A stretch of 64,000 nt of DNA from Rahnella rivi. GTDB taxonomy: Bacteria; Pseudomonadota; Gammaproteobacteria; Enterobacterales; Enterobacteriaceae. Positions 7,015 through 15,938 of the stretch are shown in pieces. Each line of letters begins with the position of its first letter. Position 1 is the stretch's first letter. The stretch lies in NCBI RefSeq assembly GCF_019049655.1, contig NZ_JAFMOX010000066.1, positions 186,001-250,000 on the forward strand. The letters run 5' to 3'. Both the position numbers and the translations under genes were made by a program. Below the pieces are notes generated by a model, which was given only the letters and a program-made list of their open reading frames with translations, was not told the origin of the DNA and ran no database searches.

Positions 7015-10000
7015 ATGTCTCAAGATTATCGTTATTCATTGCCTGAACGCCCCGGTGACACCCGCCTTTTAGGGCAACTGACCGGCTCCGCCTGTGCCCT
7101 GGAATGCGCCCAAATCAGTGAACGCCACGCGGGCCCGATCATGCTGATCGCACCGGACATGCAAAATGCCCTGCGTCTGCGCGATGAAATTCAACAGTTT
7201 ACCGATCATAAAGTGCTGAGCATTTCGGACTGGGAAACCCTGCCCTACGACAGTTTCTCGCCACATCAGGAAATCATCTCTTCGCGCCTTTCCAGCCTTT
7301 ATCAGCTTCCAACCATGGAACGCGGCATCATTATTTTGCCAGTGAATACGTTGATGCAACGCGTCTGCCCGCACGAGTTTTTGCACGGCCACGCGCTGGT
7401 GATGAAGAAAGGCCAGCAACTGTCACGCGATAAACTGCGTTCACAGCTGGAACAGGCGGGTTACCGCAGCGTCGATCAGGTGATGGAGCACGGTGAGTTT
7501 GCCACCCGTGGCGCCCTGCTCGACCTCTATCCGATGGGCAGCGATGAGCCTTTCCGCATCGATTTCTTCGACGATGAAATCGACAGTCTGCGCACGTTTG
7601 ACGTCGATACACAGCGCACGCTGAGCGAAGTTGATCACATCAATTTGTTGCCCGCGCATGAATTCCCGACCGATAAAAATGCCATTGAACTGTTCCGCAG
7701 CCAGTGGCGCGAGAAGTTCGAAGTGCGCCGCGATGCCGAACACGTGTATCAGCAGGTCAGTAAAGGCACGTTCCCGGCCGGGATTGAATACTGGCAGCCG
7801 CTGTTTTTCAGCCAGCCGCTGACCACCTTATTCAGCTATCTTCCGAAAAATACGCTGGTGCTTAATACCGGCGATCTTGACGTTGCTGCCGAGCGTTTCT
7901 GGCAGGACGCCAACCAGCGTTACGAAAACCGCCGGGTGGATCCGATGCGTCCGCTGCTCGAGCCTGAAAACCTGTGGCTGCGCGTGGATACCCTGTTCGC
8001 TGAACTCAAAGCCTGGCCGCGCGTTCAGCTGCGTACCGATTCGCTGCCGAAAAAAGCCGCGAACACCAATCTCAGTTATGAAAAGCTGCCGGATTTATCT
8101 GTTCAGCCGCAAAATAAAGCGCCCATGGATAACCTGCGCCGCTTTAATGAATCCTTTGCCGGCAGTCTGGTTTTCTCAGTGGAAAGTGAAGGCCGCCGGG
8201 AAACGCTGCAGGATTTACTGGCGCGCATCAAACTGATGCCGCAGCTCATCACCCGTATTGAAGAAGCTGAAACGGCCGGTCGTTACATTATGATTGGCGC
8301 CTGCGAACGCGGTTTTCTGGATGCCGATAAACAGCTGGCGCTGATTTGTGAGAGCGATCTGCTCGGCGAGCGCGTGGCGCGCCGTCGTCAGGACAGCCGC
8401 CGCACCATCAACACCGATACGCTGATCCGCAATCTCGCGGAACTGCGCCCCGGTCAGCCGGTGGTGCATGTCGAACACGGCGTGGGCCGTTATCTGGGTC
8501 TGACCACGCTCGAGGCCGGTGGCATCAAAGCCGAGTACCTGATCCTGACCTATGCGGGTGAAGATAAACTCTATGTGCCGGTGTCGTCCCTGCATCTCAT
8601 CAGCCGTTATGCGGGCGGTGCCGATGACAGCGCTCCGCTGCACAAACTCGGGGGCGAAGCCTGGTCAAAAGCGCGGCAAAAAGCCGCCGAGAAGGTACGC
8701 GACGTGGCCGCCGAGTTGCTGGATATTTACGCCCAGCGCGAAGCCAAAACCGGTTTCGCCTTCAAACACGACAAAGAACAGTATCAGCTGTTCTGCCAGG
8801 CCTTCCCGTTTGAAACCACGCCGGATCAGGCACAGGCCATCAATGCCGTACTGACCGACATGACACAGCCGCTGGCGATGGATCGTCTGGTCTGCGGCGA
8901 CGTCGGTTTCGGCAAAACCGAAGTGGCGATGCGCGCGGCCTTCCTCGCCGTCGCCAACAACAAACAGGTGGCGGTGCTGGTGCCGACTACGCTGCTGGCG
9001 CAGCAGCACTTTGACAACTTCCGCGACCGCTTTGCCAGCTGGCCGGTGCGCATCGAAATGATGTCCCGTTTCCGCAGCGCCAAAGAGCAGCAGGCGGTGA
9101 TCGAAGAAGCCGTGGAAGGCAAAGTGGATATTATTATCGGCACGCACAAACTGCTGCAAAGCGACCTGCGCTGGAAAGATCTCGGGCTGCTGATTGTCGA
9201 TGAAGAGCATCGTTTCGGGGTACGCCACAAAGAGCGTATCAAAGCGATGCGCGCTGACGTTGATATTCTGACCCTGACTGCCACACCTATCCCGCGCACG
9301 CTGAATATGGCGATGAGCGGCATGCGTGATCTGTCGATTATCGCCACCCCGCCAGCGCGCCGTATGGCGGTGAAAACCTTCGTCCGCGAATACGACAGCC
9401 TGGTGATCCGCGAGGCTATCCTGCGTGAAATTTTGCGCGGCGGGCAGGTGTATTACTTATTTAATGATGTCGAAAATATCGAGAAAGCCACTGAGCGCCT
9501 GGCGGAACTGGTACCGGAGGCACGTATCGCCATTGGCCACGGTCAGATGCGTGAACGCGACCTCGAGCGGGTGATGAATGATTTCCACCATCAGCGTTTC
9601 AACGTGCTGGTGTGCACCACGATCATCGAAACCGGCATCGACATCCCGACGGCGAACACCATCATTATTGAACGTGCCGATCACTTTGGTCTGGCGCAGC
9701 TTCACCAGTTGCGTGGCCGTGTAGGGCGTTCGCACCATCAGGCGTATGCTTACCTGCTGACGCCGCCGCCGAAAGCCATGTCTGTTGATGCGCACAAACG
9801 CCTCGAAGCGATCGCTTCACTGGAAGATCTCGGTGCAGGTTTTGCGCTGGCGACGCATGATCTGGAAATTCGTGGCGCAGGCGAATTGCTCGGCGAAGGC
9901 CAGAGCGGACAGATGACCAGCATCGGTTTCACGCTGTACATGGAATTGCTGGAAAACGCCGTGGAAGCGCTGAAAGAAGGCCGCGAACCTTCGCTTGAGG

Positions 10001-10458
10001 ATCTGACCACCAGTCAGACCGAGGTCGAGATGCGCATGCCTGCGCTGTTGCCGGAAGAATTCATTCCTGACGTCAATACGCGATTGTCCTTGTATAAACG
10101 TATCGCCAGTGCGCGCAATGAAAGTGAACTGGATGAGCTGCGTGTCGAACTTATCGACCGTTTCGGCTCCCTGCCAGACGGCGCGCGCAATCTGATTCAA
10201 ATCGCCATACTGCGTTTAAAGGCGAAAGATCTGGGCATCAAACGCATTGAAGGCAATGAGCGCGGCGGCTTCATTGAGTTTGGCGATAAAAACCGTGTCG
10301 ATCCGGGCCACCTGATTGGCCTGCTGCAAAAGCAGCCGCAGGTGTATCGTCTCGACGGCCCGACCAAACTGAAGTTTATGCTGGATCTGACTGACCGGCC
10401 AAAACGGCTGAAGTTTGTCAGCGAGATGCTCGGAGAATTCGCTGAGCATGTGATCTGA
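7015..10458 (+). CDS. mfd: Transcription-repair coupling factor Mfd
   Basis: Large SF2 translocase that displaces RNA polymerase stalled at DNA damage and recruits UvrA. I start it at MSQDYRYSLPERPGDTRLLG, which gives 1147 residues (E. coli: 1148); the open frame reaches back to 6919 but those residues have no family counterpart. In order: a UvrB-like N-terminal region (to about 350), the RNA-polymerase interaction domain (PVVHVEHGVGRYLG), helicase motifs (P-loop GDVGFGKTE, DEEHRFG box, LTATPIPRT), the second RecA lobe (TTIIETGIDIPTANT, QLRGRVGRS) and the C-terminal regulatory domain. Divergent from lolC and ends at a strong terminator shared with the convergent cytochrome gene. Confidence 0.97.
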   Translation: MSQDYRYSLPERPGDTRLLGQLTGSACALECAQISERHAGPIMLIAPDMQNALRLRDEIQQFTDHKVLSISDWETLPYDSFSPHQEIISSRLSSLYQLPTMERGIIILPVNTLMQRVCPHEFLHGHALVMKKGQQLSRDKLRSQLEQAGYRSVDQVMEHGEFATRGALLDLYPMGSDEPFRIDFFDDEIDSLRTFDVDTQRTLSEVDHINLLPAHEFPTDKNAIELFRSQWREKFEVRRDAEHVYQQVSKGTFPAGIEYWQPLFFSQPLTTLFSYLPKNTLVLNTGDLDVAAERFWQDANQRYENRRVDPMRPLLEPENLWLRVDTLFAELKAWPRVQLRTDSLPKKAANTNLSYEKLPDLSVQPQNKAPMDNLRRFNESFAGSLVFSVESEGRRETLQDLLARIKLMPQLITRIEEAETAGRYIMIGACERGFLDADKQLALICESDLLGERVARRRQDSRRTINTDTLIRNLAELRPGQPVVHVEHGVGRYLGLTTLEAGGIKAEYLILTYAGEDKLYVPVSSLHLISRYAGGADDSAPLHKLGGEAWSKARQKAAEKVRDVAAELLDIYAQREAKTGFAFKHDKEQYQLFCQAFPFETTPDQAQAINAVLTDMTQPLAMDRLVCGDVGFGKTEVAMRAAFLAVANNKQVAVLVPTTLLAQQHFDNFRDRFASWPVRIEMMSRFRSAKEQQAVIEEAVEGKVDIIIGTHKLLQSDLRWKDLGLLIVDEEHRFGVRHKERIKAMRADVDILTLTATPIPRTLNMAMSGMRDLSIIATPPARRMAVKTFVREYDSLVIREAILREILRGGQVYYLFNDVENIEKATERLAELVPEARIAIGHGQMRERDLERVMNDFHHQRFNVLVCTTIIETGIDIPTANTIIIERADHFGLAQLHQLRGRVGRSHHQAYAYLLTPPPKAMSVDAHKRLEAIASLEDLGAGFALATHDLEIRGAGELLGEGQSGQMTSIGFTLYMELLENAVEALKEGREPSLEDLTTSQTEVEMRMPALLPEEFIPDVNTRLSLYKRIASARNESELDELRVELIDRFGSLPDGARNLIQIAILRLKAKDLGIKRIEGNERGGFIEFGDKNRVDPGHLIGLLQKQPQVYRLDGPTKLKFMLDLTDRPKRLKFVSEMLGEFAEHVI

Positions 10459-10471
10459 GGGTCTGGTGATT

Positions 10472-10511
10472 AAAAAAAGCCCGGTGAACATATCATTCAC
10501 CGGGCTTTTTT
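10472..10511. terminator. Bidirectional terminator between mfd and the cytochrome gene
   Basis: AAAAAAAGCCCGGTGA pairs with TCACCGGGCTTTTTT around an 8-9 base loop. The A/T tracts on both sides suit termination in both directions. Confidence 0.92.
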
Positions 10512-10529
10512 ATGCCTTCAGGTTATCCG

Positions 10530-11771
10530 CTATGGCTTACGCAGGGCTTTCACCTGTTCCGGTGTGATATCTCCCGGCAGGCCACCGAACGTCACACGCA
10601 GGTAATTCACCATTTCAGCGATTTGCGCGTCGTTCAGTCGGTCAGCAAAACCCGGCATGGACTGCATGCTTTCACCGTTGGGGAATTCCTGCGCCGGTAA
10701 ACCGTCGAGCACTGAAACGATCAGGTTGCGGCCATCCGGCTGGCGCAAAGTGGCGTTGTTTTGCATCGCCACCGCAACATGCGGTTTGCCCGCGCCGTCG
10801 GCCATATGGCACCCGGAACACTGGTCGAGATAAGTGATTCGGCCAGCGTCATTGCCGCCCTGCGCGATGCTCACCGGTACCGCTGCGGGCGGCTTGTCGC
10901 CCAGTAAATAGGTGACAATGGCGCGATGATCTTCTTCAGTCAGATGACGGGTGCTGAGATCAATAACCTTGTGCATCTCATCAAACGCTGAGCCCTGGGG
11001 TGCAAAACCGGTGGCAAGAAAACGGCTCAGATCGGCCGGGTTCCAGCCACGCTGCGCCAGTGCATCCGGGGTGATCGCCGGTGCGGTGATGCGCCCGAGT
11101 GTCCCGCCCTTCAGGTTATTCTCCGTGTCCATCTGGCCGAGTTTGCCGCGCGGCGTATGGCATTCGCCACAGTGGCCGAGCACGTCAGTCAGGTATTTCC
11201 CGCGCTGCCAGTCGGCAGAATGTCCCTGCGAGCTGGCCGGCATCGGATCAGACGTGCGGAACAACAGATTCCAGCCAATCATCGCCATGCGCTGATTGAA
11301 CGGGAATGGCATTTCGTTTTCCGGCACCGGCAAATCCACCACCGGGCGCGTCATCAGAAACGCATACATATCGTCTGAATCCTGACGGGTCACGCCTTTG
11401 TACGAGGTGTAAGGCATCGCCGGATAGAGATGACGCCCGCCCGGCGCCACGCCTTTGGTCAGCGCCAGATAGAAATCCTCAGAGGTCCAGCGGCCGATAC
11501 CGGCGTCAGCAGAAGGCGTCAGGTTGCTGCCGAAGATTTTGCCGAACGGCGTTTCCAGCGGATAACCGCCCGCCAGCGGTGCGCCGCCGGAGGCCGTGTG
11601 GCAGGCCGCACAGTCAGACGCCTGCACCAGATAGCGGCCACGTTCTGTCTGCGCGGTGTCCGCCGTCACTTTCTGCACCGGTGCATCCAGCGTGCGGTTT
11701 TCCCGCCACCACAACACCGCAATAACGATGATAATCACCGCCAGCAGCGCGAGGAAAAGACGTTTTTTCAT
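10530..11771 (-). CDS. Triheme membrane-anchored cytochrome c of a molybdenum hydroxylase
   Basis: Probable electron acceptor for the hydroxylase encoded just upstream. A single N-terminal helix (residues 3-22) would anchor it in the inner membrane facing the periplasm. Three CXXCH heme sites are present: CAACH at 54-58, CGECH at 201-205 and CSGCH at 318-322, each in its own cytochrome c domain. The layout resembles the cytochrome subunits of acetic acid bacterial alcohol and aldehyde dehydrogenases. It would pass electrons to quinone or a terminal oxidase and needs c-type cytochrome maturation. The ATG shares one base with the upstream stop (TGATG); a GTG one codon earlier is an alternative. 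413 residues. Confidence 0.88.
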   Translation of the reverse strand: MKKRLFLALLAVIIIVIAVLWWRENRTLDAPVQKVTADTAQTERGRYLVQASDCAACHTASGGAPLAGGYPLETPFGKIFGSNLTPSADAGIGRWTSEDFYLALTKGVAPGGRHLYPAMPYTSYKGVTRQDSDDMYAFLMTRPVVDLPVPENEMPFPFNQRMAMIGWNLLFRTSDPMPASSQGHSADWQRGKYLTDVLGHCGECHTPRGKLGQMDTENNLKGGTLGRITAPAITPDALAQRGWNPADLSRFLATGFAPQGSAFDEMHKVIDLSTRHLTEEDHRAIVTYLLGDKPPAAVPVSIAQGGNDAGRITYLDQCSGCHMADGAGKPHVAVAMQNNATLRQPDGRNLIVSVLDGLPAQEFPNGESMQSMPGFADRLNDAQIAEMVNYLRVTFGGLPGDITPEQVKALRKP

Positions 11772-12319
11772 CACGCGTGCTCCCTGATCAGACCCGGCGT
11801 TTTCAGCACAACATCACGCACCGCTTCGTAGTAACGGACATAGCCGGTACAGCGGCAGATGTGGTTTTCCAGCGCACCGTTGATAGCACCTTCCAGCTCG
11901 TTGAGCGCAATCGGATGTTTTTCCAGGCGCTCAAGCAGCAGCGTCGCGGCATTCACAAAACCGGGTGTGCAGTAGCCACACTGGAAACTGTAATGTTCCA
12001 GAAACGCCTGCTGAACCGGGGACAGCGTCACGTCGCCCTTATCATCGGTTTTGGCATGGCCTTCCACGGTACGGACTTTTTTACCGTTGAAAAAATGCGC
12101 GCCGGTAATGCAGGTACGCACCTCTTCGCTGGTGCCGCTGTCGTGATCGAGAATAGCCACACAGGCATGGCAGATACCCTGACCGCAGCCGAGGCGGCAG
12201 CCGGTCAGCGCGACGTATTCGTGCAGGAAGTCGATCATCATCAGGCCTTCAGGTACGTCCAGCGGGCCGTAATGTTGATTGTTAATGGTCAGCTCTAAGG
12301 GCTTGGTTGGGATGCTCAT
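11771..12319 (-). CDS. [2Fe-2S] subunit of xanthine dehydrogenase-family molybdenum hydroxylase
   Basis: Small electron-transfer subunit of 182 residues with two [2Fe-2S] clusters. The plant-type cluster uses C45, C50, C53 and C70 (LGCGQGICHAC...C). The second uses C114/C117 (CGYCTPGF) and C155/C157 (CRCTGY). No signal peptide is visible, while the large subunit has a Tat signal, so it is probably carried out folded with its partner. Its ATG overlaps the large-subunit stop by four bases (ATGA) and its TGA overlaps the cytochrome start. No FAD (CoxM-type) subunit gene is present, so electrons should go straight to the cytochrome, as in isoquinoline, nicotinate and acetic acid bacterial aldehyde oxidoreductases. 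Confidence 0.93.
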   Translation of the reverse strand: MSIPTKPLELTINNQHYGPLDVPEGLMMIDFLHEYVALTGCRLGCGQGICHACVAILDHDSGTSEEVRTCITGAHFFNGKKVRTVEGHAKTDDKGDVTLSPVQQAFLEHYSFQCGYCTPGFVNAATLLLERLEKHPIALNELEGAINGALENHICRCTGYVRYYEAVRDVVLKTPGLIREHA

Positions 12320-15105
12320 TGTAAAACCTCACGAATATTTTCAGCACGAACGGGCAAATCACGGAAACGGTGGCCGGTGGCATGGGCGATGGCGTTCACC
12401 AGCGCGGCGACGACCGGGATCATCACCACTTCGGCCATGCCTTTCGGCGGATCGGTTTCCGACAGCGCAGGCAGGATATCGCTGGTCTGTTTCCAGACCG
12501 CCACATCGCTGGCGCGCGGCAAATGGTAACGGTTGAAATTCCAGGTTCCGTTGCCCGGCCCGTCTTCGTACAGCGGTAAATACTCGTGCAATGCGTGGCC
12601 GATCCCCATCGCCAGCCCGCCCTGCAACTGGCCGGACACCAGCTCAGGCACGATCAGGTTGCCACACTCCATAATGGAATGGTGGGTGAGTAATTCGACC
12701 TTGCCGGTGGCAATGTCCACCGCGATTTCAGCCAGGGTGCCGACCGCGCTGTAATAGGTCACGGAGGCGTTGTTACGCTGCGTCGGCGGATAATACACCG
12801 CGTCACGCGCCAGCGTGCGGAACTCGCCTGCGCCGTTTCGCACCGCCATGCCATCCACCGGAATACGCTGGCGCACCGTGTTCAGTGTGAAATCGGCTTC
12901 CGCCCATTGCCAGCGGTTGAAAACGTGCACCGCCGCGCCGGTCATGCCGTTCATTTCGTAGACTTTTTTCGCCAGCGTTTCGAGGCTGAGAATTTGCATG
13001 CCGTTGGCGGTCAGGCCGCCTTCAACCCAGCGGGCATCTTCCTTGCGCACGATGTACGGCGCGGCCTGTCCGCCGCCGATACCGGTTTGCCAGATAGCCA
13101 TCGCCGCAGGCCATAAACCCTGGTCGAAAATCAGCCGCGCGGCTTCGCGGGTGCTGTGGGAGAAATAATAGGCGGAGTTACTGGCGCTGGACGGCGAGCA
13201 GTAAGACGGCGACCAGCGCGGATTGGTTTGCAGTTTGTCCTGCTCTTCCTGCGACATAATGTACGGGTCGCCGCTGGTTTCCACCGGCAATACCGACCAG
13301 TCGGTCACTGAGAAATGCGCCTGTTCAGCCGGTTTCCCCAGCCATTCGGCGCACAACACGGATTGCGACGTGGACATTCCCGTCCCCATTTCTGCGCCGC
13401 TGTGCCACAGGCTGATTTCGCCTTTTTCACTGAGTTCGACGCGAGCGAAAGAGGTTTCCGCGCCGGTGCCGAAGTCTTTCTGCACGCAACCAAAACCGAC
13501 GCCATAACGTTTACCCGGATTCTGGCTTTCGTATTCGGCTTTGCGCTTCTGGCGCTGCGTCCATAACGGATGAACGGCGGCTTTTTCCAGCACTTCATCG
13601 GCGCGAATTGCGCCCGCAGGAATGGCGCCCTGGGTGTTTTTCATGCCCGATTTCAGGACGTTGCGCAGACGGAACGCAATCGGATCCAGTTTCAGTTCGG
13701 CAGCCAGTTCATCCATCATCATTTCGGTGGCGGCCATGCTTTGCAGCGTGCCGTAGCCGCGCGCTGAACCGGCGTCCAGCGCGCGCGACGCCAGCCCGAC
13801 GGCTGAAAGATCACTTTTCGGGAAATAGTAAATCGACTGCGCAGCGGTCGCGCCCACCATCACCACCGACGGCGTAAAGTTGCTGCGCCCGCCGCCGTCT
13901 GCGGTCATTGCTGCGTGGAATGACTGCAACATGCCGGTTTCACGGTTAACCGCGATGTCGTAATTCATATCAAACGCGTGGCGTTTAAGGGAAGACTGGA
14001 ACTGCTCGAAGCGGTCATTGGCCAGACGCACCGGCAAACCGTCGCCGTACATCGCCGCGACGGCACCGTAATACGGGAAGTTGTAGTGATCTTTCGAGCC
14101 ATAGCCGACGGTGTAACAGGGATGCATAATCAGCGTTTTCACCGTGCGGTGCGATTTCGCCATCATGCGTGGCATTTCATCGGCCACTTCCTGCGGCGAC
14201 TGGGTTGGCACCACCATATGCAGCGTTTGCGTCGCCGCATCGTACCAGCCGTTGGCATTATCCGGCTCGAGGGCGGAAGTATCGACGGACTGCGTGGTGA
14301 ATTTGCGCGACATCACCAGCCAGTCCTGTGGCGGAGAGTTGAGCTCATCGGCCATTTCACGGGCGTAGAACATGCCCTGTTCATCCAACTTACCGCCCTC
14401 GCGCCCTTCCGGCCACACCGGCAGATGTTTGCGCATACTGACCGGGAAAACCGGCATGTCTTTCAGGCTGGAGAATTTATCGTCTTCAAAGGCGGTTTCG
14501 CCCCCTACGCGCACAAAGCGGAAGGTTCCCCAGGGATCTCTTTCCAGCGGGCCGGTCTTCTCACCGTAGCGCACCACGTTGTCTTTGAACTTGAGGGCGT
14601 TTTTGGCGAAGCGGAATTTCGCGAAATCCTGATACACCAGAATCGCCACCGCCTGGCCCAGATAAGCCGGGGTTTTGCCTTCCGGCAGCAGCATGTCTTC
14701 ACCATAGAATGCCGGGAAGGCCAGCCCGTCACGCGCCAGTACGTCGGCGGTCACCAGCTGATCGGGCTGCAAATCATCGCCCAGCAGAGAGAGATCTAAC
14801 CCGGCATAAATTTTGTCGGCCTGGGTCACGCGGAGGATAAAGGCATGCGCCTGTTTTTGCGGCCAGTGCGGCATGTCCTGCGCGCGGATATCGCGGGCAA
14901 ACACCTTCTGCCCCATGACTTTCGCCTTTCCGTCAATGCGGAAACGAACGCGTTTGTTTTGTGCGTCCCATTGTGGCGATTGCAGAATTTTTTCTTCGAA
15001 CAGCGCAGCGTATGCACGACTGTGCAGCGGCGCGAGATAAACGGAGACACCAGCGATCACAGCGCCTTTAACAAAGCGCCGCCTGGACGGGTTGAAATTG
15101 CTCAT
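12316..15105 (-). CDS. Periplasmic molybdenum hydroxylase large subunit (xanthine dehydrogenase / isoquinoline oxidoreductase family)
   Basis: Molybdopterin-binding catalytic subunit of 929 residues. It starts with a Tat signal: SRRRFVKG at residues 7-14, a hydrophobic stretch to about 27, and a likely cut after SRAYA. Family motifs include GGGRSNFTP, GSARGYGTLQSMAATEMMMDELA, SGAEMGTGMSTSQS, GIGGGQAAPY and, near the end, DPPKGMAE, whose Glu (about residue 892) is in the place of the base-forming Glu of this family. It is longer than the roughly 730-770 residues usual in Tat-exported relatives. The substrate cannot be read from sequence; aldehydes or N-heterocycles are typical. First gene of a three-gene, overlapping operon, divergent from two cofactor genes. 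It occupies the place of E. coli ldtC-bhsA-comR. Confidence 0.9.
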   Translation of the reverse strand: MSNFNPSRRRFVKGAVIAGVSVYLAPLHSRAYAALFEEKILQSPQWDAQNKRVRFRIDGKAKVMGQKVFARDIRAQDMPHWPQKQAHAFILRVTQADKIYAGLDLSLLGDDLQPDQLVTADVLARDGLAFPAFYGEDMLLPEGKTPAYLGQAVAILVYQDFAKFRFAKNALKFKDNVVRYGEKTGPLERDPWGTFRFVRVGGETAFEDDKFSSLKDMPVFPVSMRKHLPVWPEGREGGKLDEQGMFYAREMADELNSPPQDWLVMSRKFTTQSVDTSALEPDNANGWYDAATQTLHMVVPTQSPQEVADEMPRMMAKSHRTVKTLIMHPCYTVGYGSKDHYNFPYYGAVAAMYGDGLPVRLANDRFEQFQSSLKRHAFDMNYDIAVNRETGMLQSFHAAMTADGGGRSNFTPSVVMVGATAAQSIYYFPKSDLSAVGLASRALDAGSARGYGTLQSMAATEMMMDELAAELKLDPIAFRLRNVLKSGMKNTQGAIPAGAIRADEVLEKAAVHPLWTQRQKRKAEYESQNPGKRYGVGFGCVQKDFGTGAETSFARVELSEKGEISLWHSGAEMGTGMSTSQSVLCAEWLGKPAEQAHFSVTDWSVLPVETSGDPYIMSQEEQDKLQTNPRWSPSYCSPSSASNSAYYFSHSTREAARLIFDQGLWPAAMAIWQTGIGGGQAAPYIVRKEDARWVEGGLTANGMQILSLETLAKKVYEMNGMTGAAVHVFNRWQWAEADFTLNTVRQRIPVDGMAVRNGAGEFRTLARDAVYYPPTQRNNASVTYYSAVGTLAEIAVDIATGKVELLTHHSIMECGNLIVPELVSGQLQGGLAMGIGHALHEYLPLYEDGPGNGTWNFNRYHLPRASDVAVWKQTSDILPALSETDPPKGMAEVVMIPVVAALVNAIAHATGHRFRDLPVRAENIREVLQ

Positions 15106-15208
15106 AAAGTTCCTTGCTTCTTATTGTCTTTCTTATAGTGCGGCGCTTTTACAATTTGTCATAAATTCTAAAAATACCGTTTAACGCGGGCGATTATAGG
15201 CAGTCATG

Positions 15209-15296
15209 TTGCGCTAAGTAATGACGTAATACACATTTTTAATATTTCGTTCACAATTTTGCGCAATAAAATGGGATAATTAATCCTGTTGCGCAA
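15209..15296. promoter_or_regulatory. Divergent control region with repeated TTGCGCAA palindromes
   Basis: This is the space between the divergent hydroxylase operon and the cytidylyltransferase gene. The 8-base palindrome TTGCGCAA occurs at 15259-15266 and 15289-15296, with centres 30 bases apart (about three helical turns). A near copy, TTGCGCTA, lies at 15209-15216. Between the two perfect copies is GGATAATTAATCC, whose GATAAT could be a -10 element for the plus strand. The spacing suggests a dimeric regulator bound on one face of the helix. No regulator gene lies beside it, so which protein binds is unknown. Confidence 0.45.
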
Positions 15297-15323
15297 ACAA
15301 TGTACAAAAGGGATGCAAGGAAA

Positions 15324-15938
15324 ATGGCAGGTATTATTCTTCTCGCCGCAGGGCTGGGGAGCCGGTTTATCGCCGCCGGAGGCAAAGGTAATAAGCTGAA
15401 TGCAATATTGCCCCAAACAGCACAAAATGCTGCCACCCTTTTTGACCTCACCCTCCGTCAGGTGCTGAGCAGCGGGCTGCCGGTGCGCGTGGTTACGCGT
15501 GCTGAAAACCGGCAGGTGCAGGCAAGTTGCCTGCGTGAAGGGGTGCCTTTCACGCTGACAGAGAGCGCCGGCACCGGGGGTTCCGTCGCGGCCGGGGTGC
15601 GCGATACGCCAGACTGGGACGGGTGGCTGGTTCATCTTGCCGATATGCCTTTCGTCACGCCGGATATTTTTACCGCCGTGGCCGCTTCCCTGCCTCTGAA
15701 GCCCGTGGTTCGGCCTTACTGGCAAAATCAGCCGGGACACCCGGTGGGTTTTTCCCGCCCGATGCGGGACGCCCTTTTACAACTTCACGGTGACCACGAT
15801 GCCAGGGAACTTATCCGCAGCCAGCCGCTGTTACGCCTGGATGTCACAACGCCCGCCGTGATCACCGACATCGATTTGCCGGAACAACTTTCTCTCTCTG
15901 CGCTTTTTTCAAACGGATCTCCGCATGCAGCATCTTGA
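15324..15938 (+). CDS. MocA/MobA-like molybdenum cofactor nucleotidyltransferase
   Basis: Nucleotidyltransferase of the MobA/MocA group, probably adding CMP to molybdopterin to make the cytosine dinucleotide form used by xanthine dehydrogenase-family enzymes. It begins MAGIILLAAGLGSRF, the NTP-binding loop of the family. It has LADMPFVTPD (metal-binding Asp) about a third of the way in and GHPVGFSRPM later. I chose the ATG at 15324, preceded by AAGGAAA; the frame opens earlier at 15300. 204 residues. It is divergent from the hydroxylase operon and overlaps the next gene by 14 bases, so these two genes look like a dedicated cofactor supply for that enzyme. The cytidylyl specificity is inferred from context. 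Confidence 0.82.
   Translation: MAGIILLAAGLGSRFIAAGGKGNKLNAILPQTAQNAATLFDLTLRQVLSSGLPVRVVTRAENRQVQASCLREGVPFTLTESAGTGGSVAAGVRDTPDWDGWLVHLADMPFVTPDIFTAVAASLPLKPVVRPYWQNQPGHPVGFSRPMRDALLQLHGDHDARELIRSQPLLRLDVTTPAVITDIDLPEQLSLSALFSNGSPHAAS

Noticed and set aside
13978..14799. 273-codon plus-strand frame inside the hydroxylase large-subunit gene
   Set aside because: It is opposite to a gene with full family motifs; high G+C sequence often leaves such frames open.
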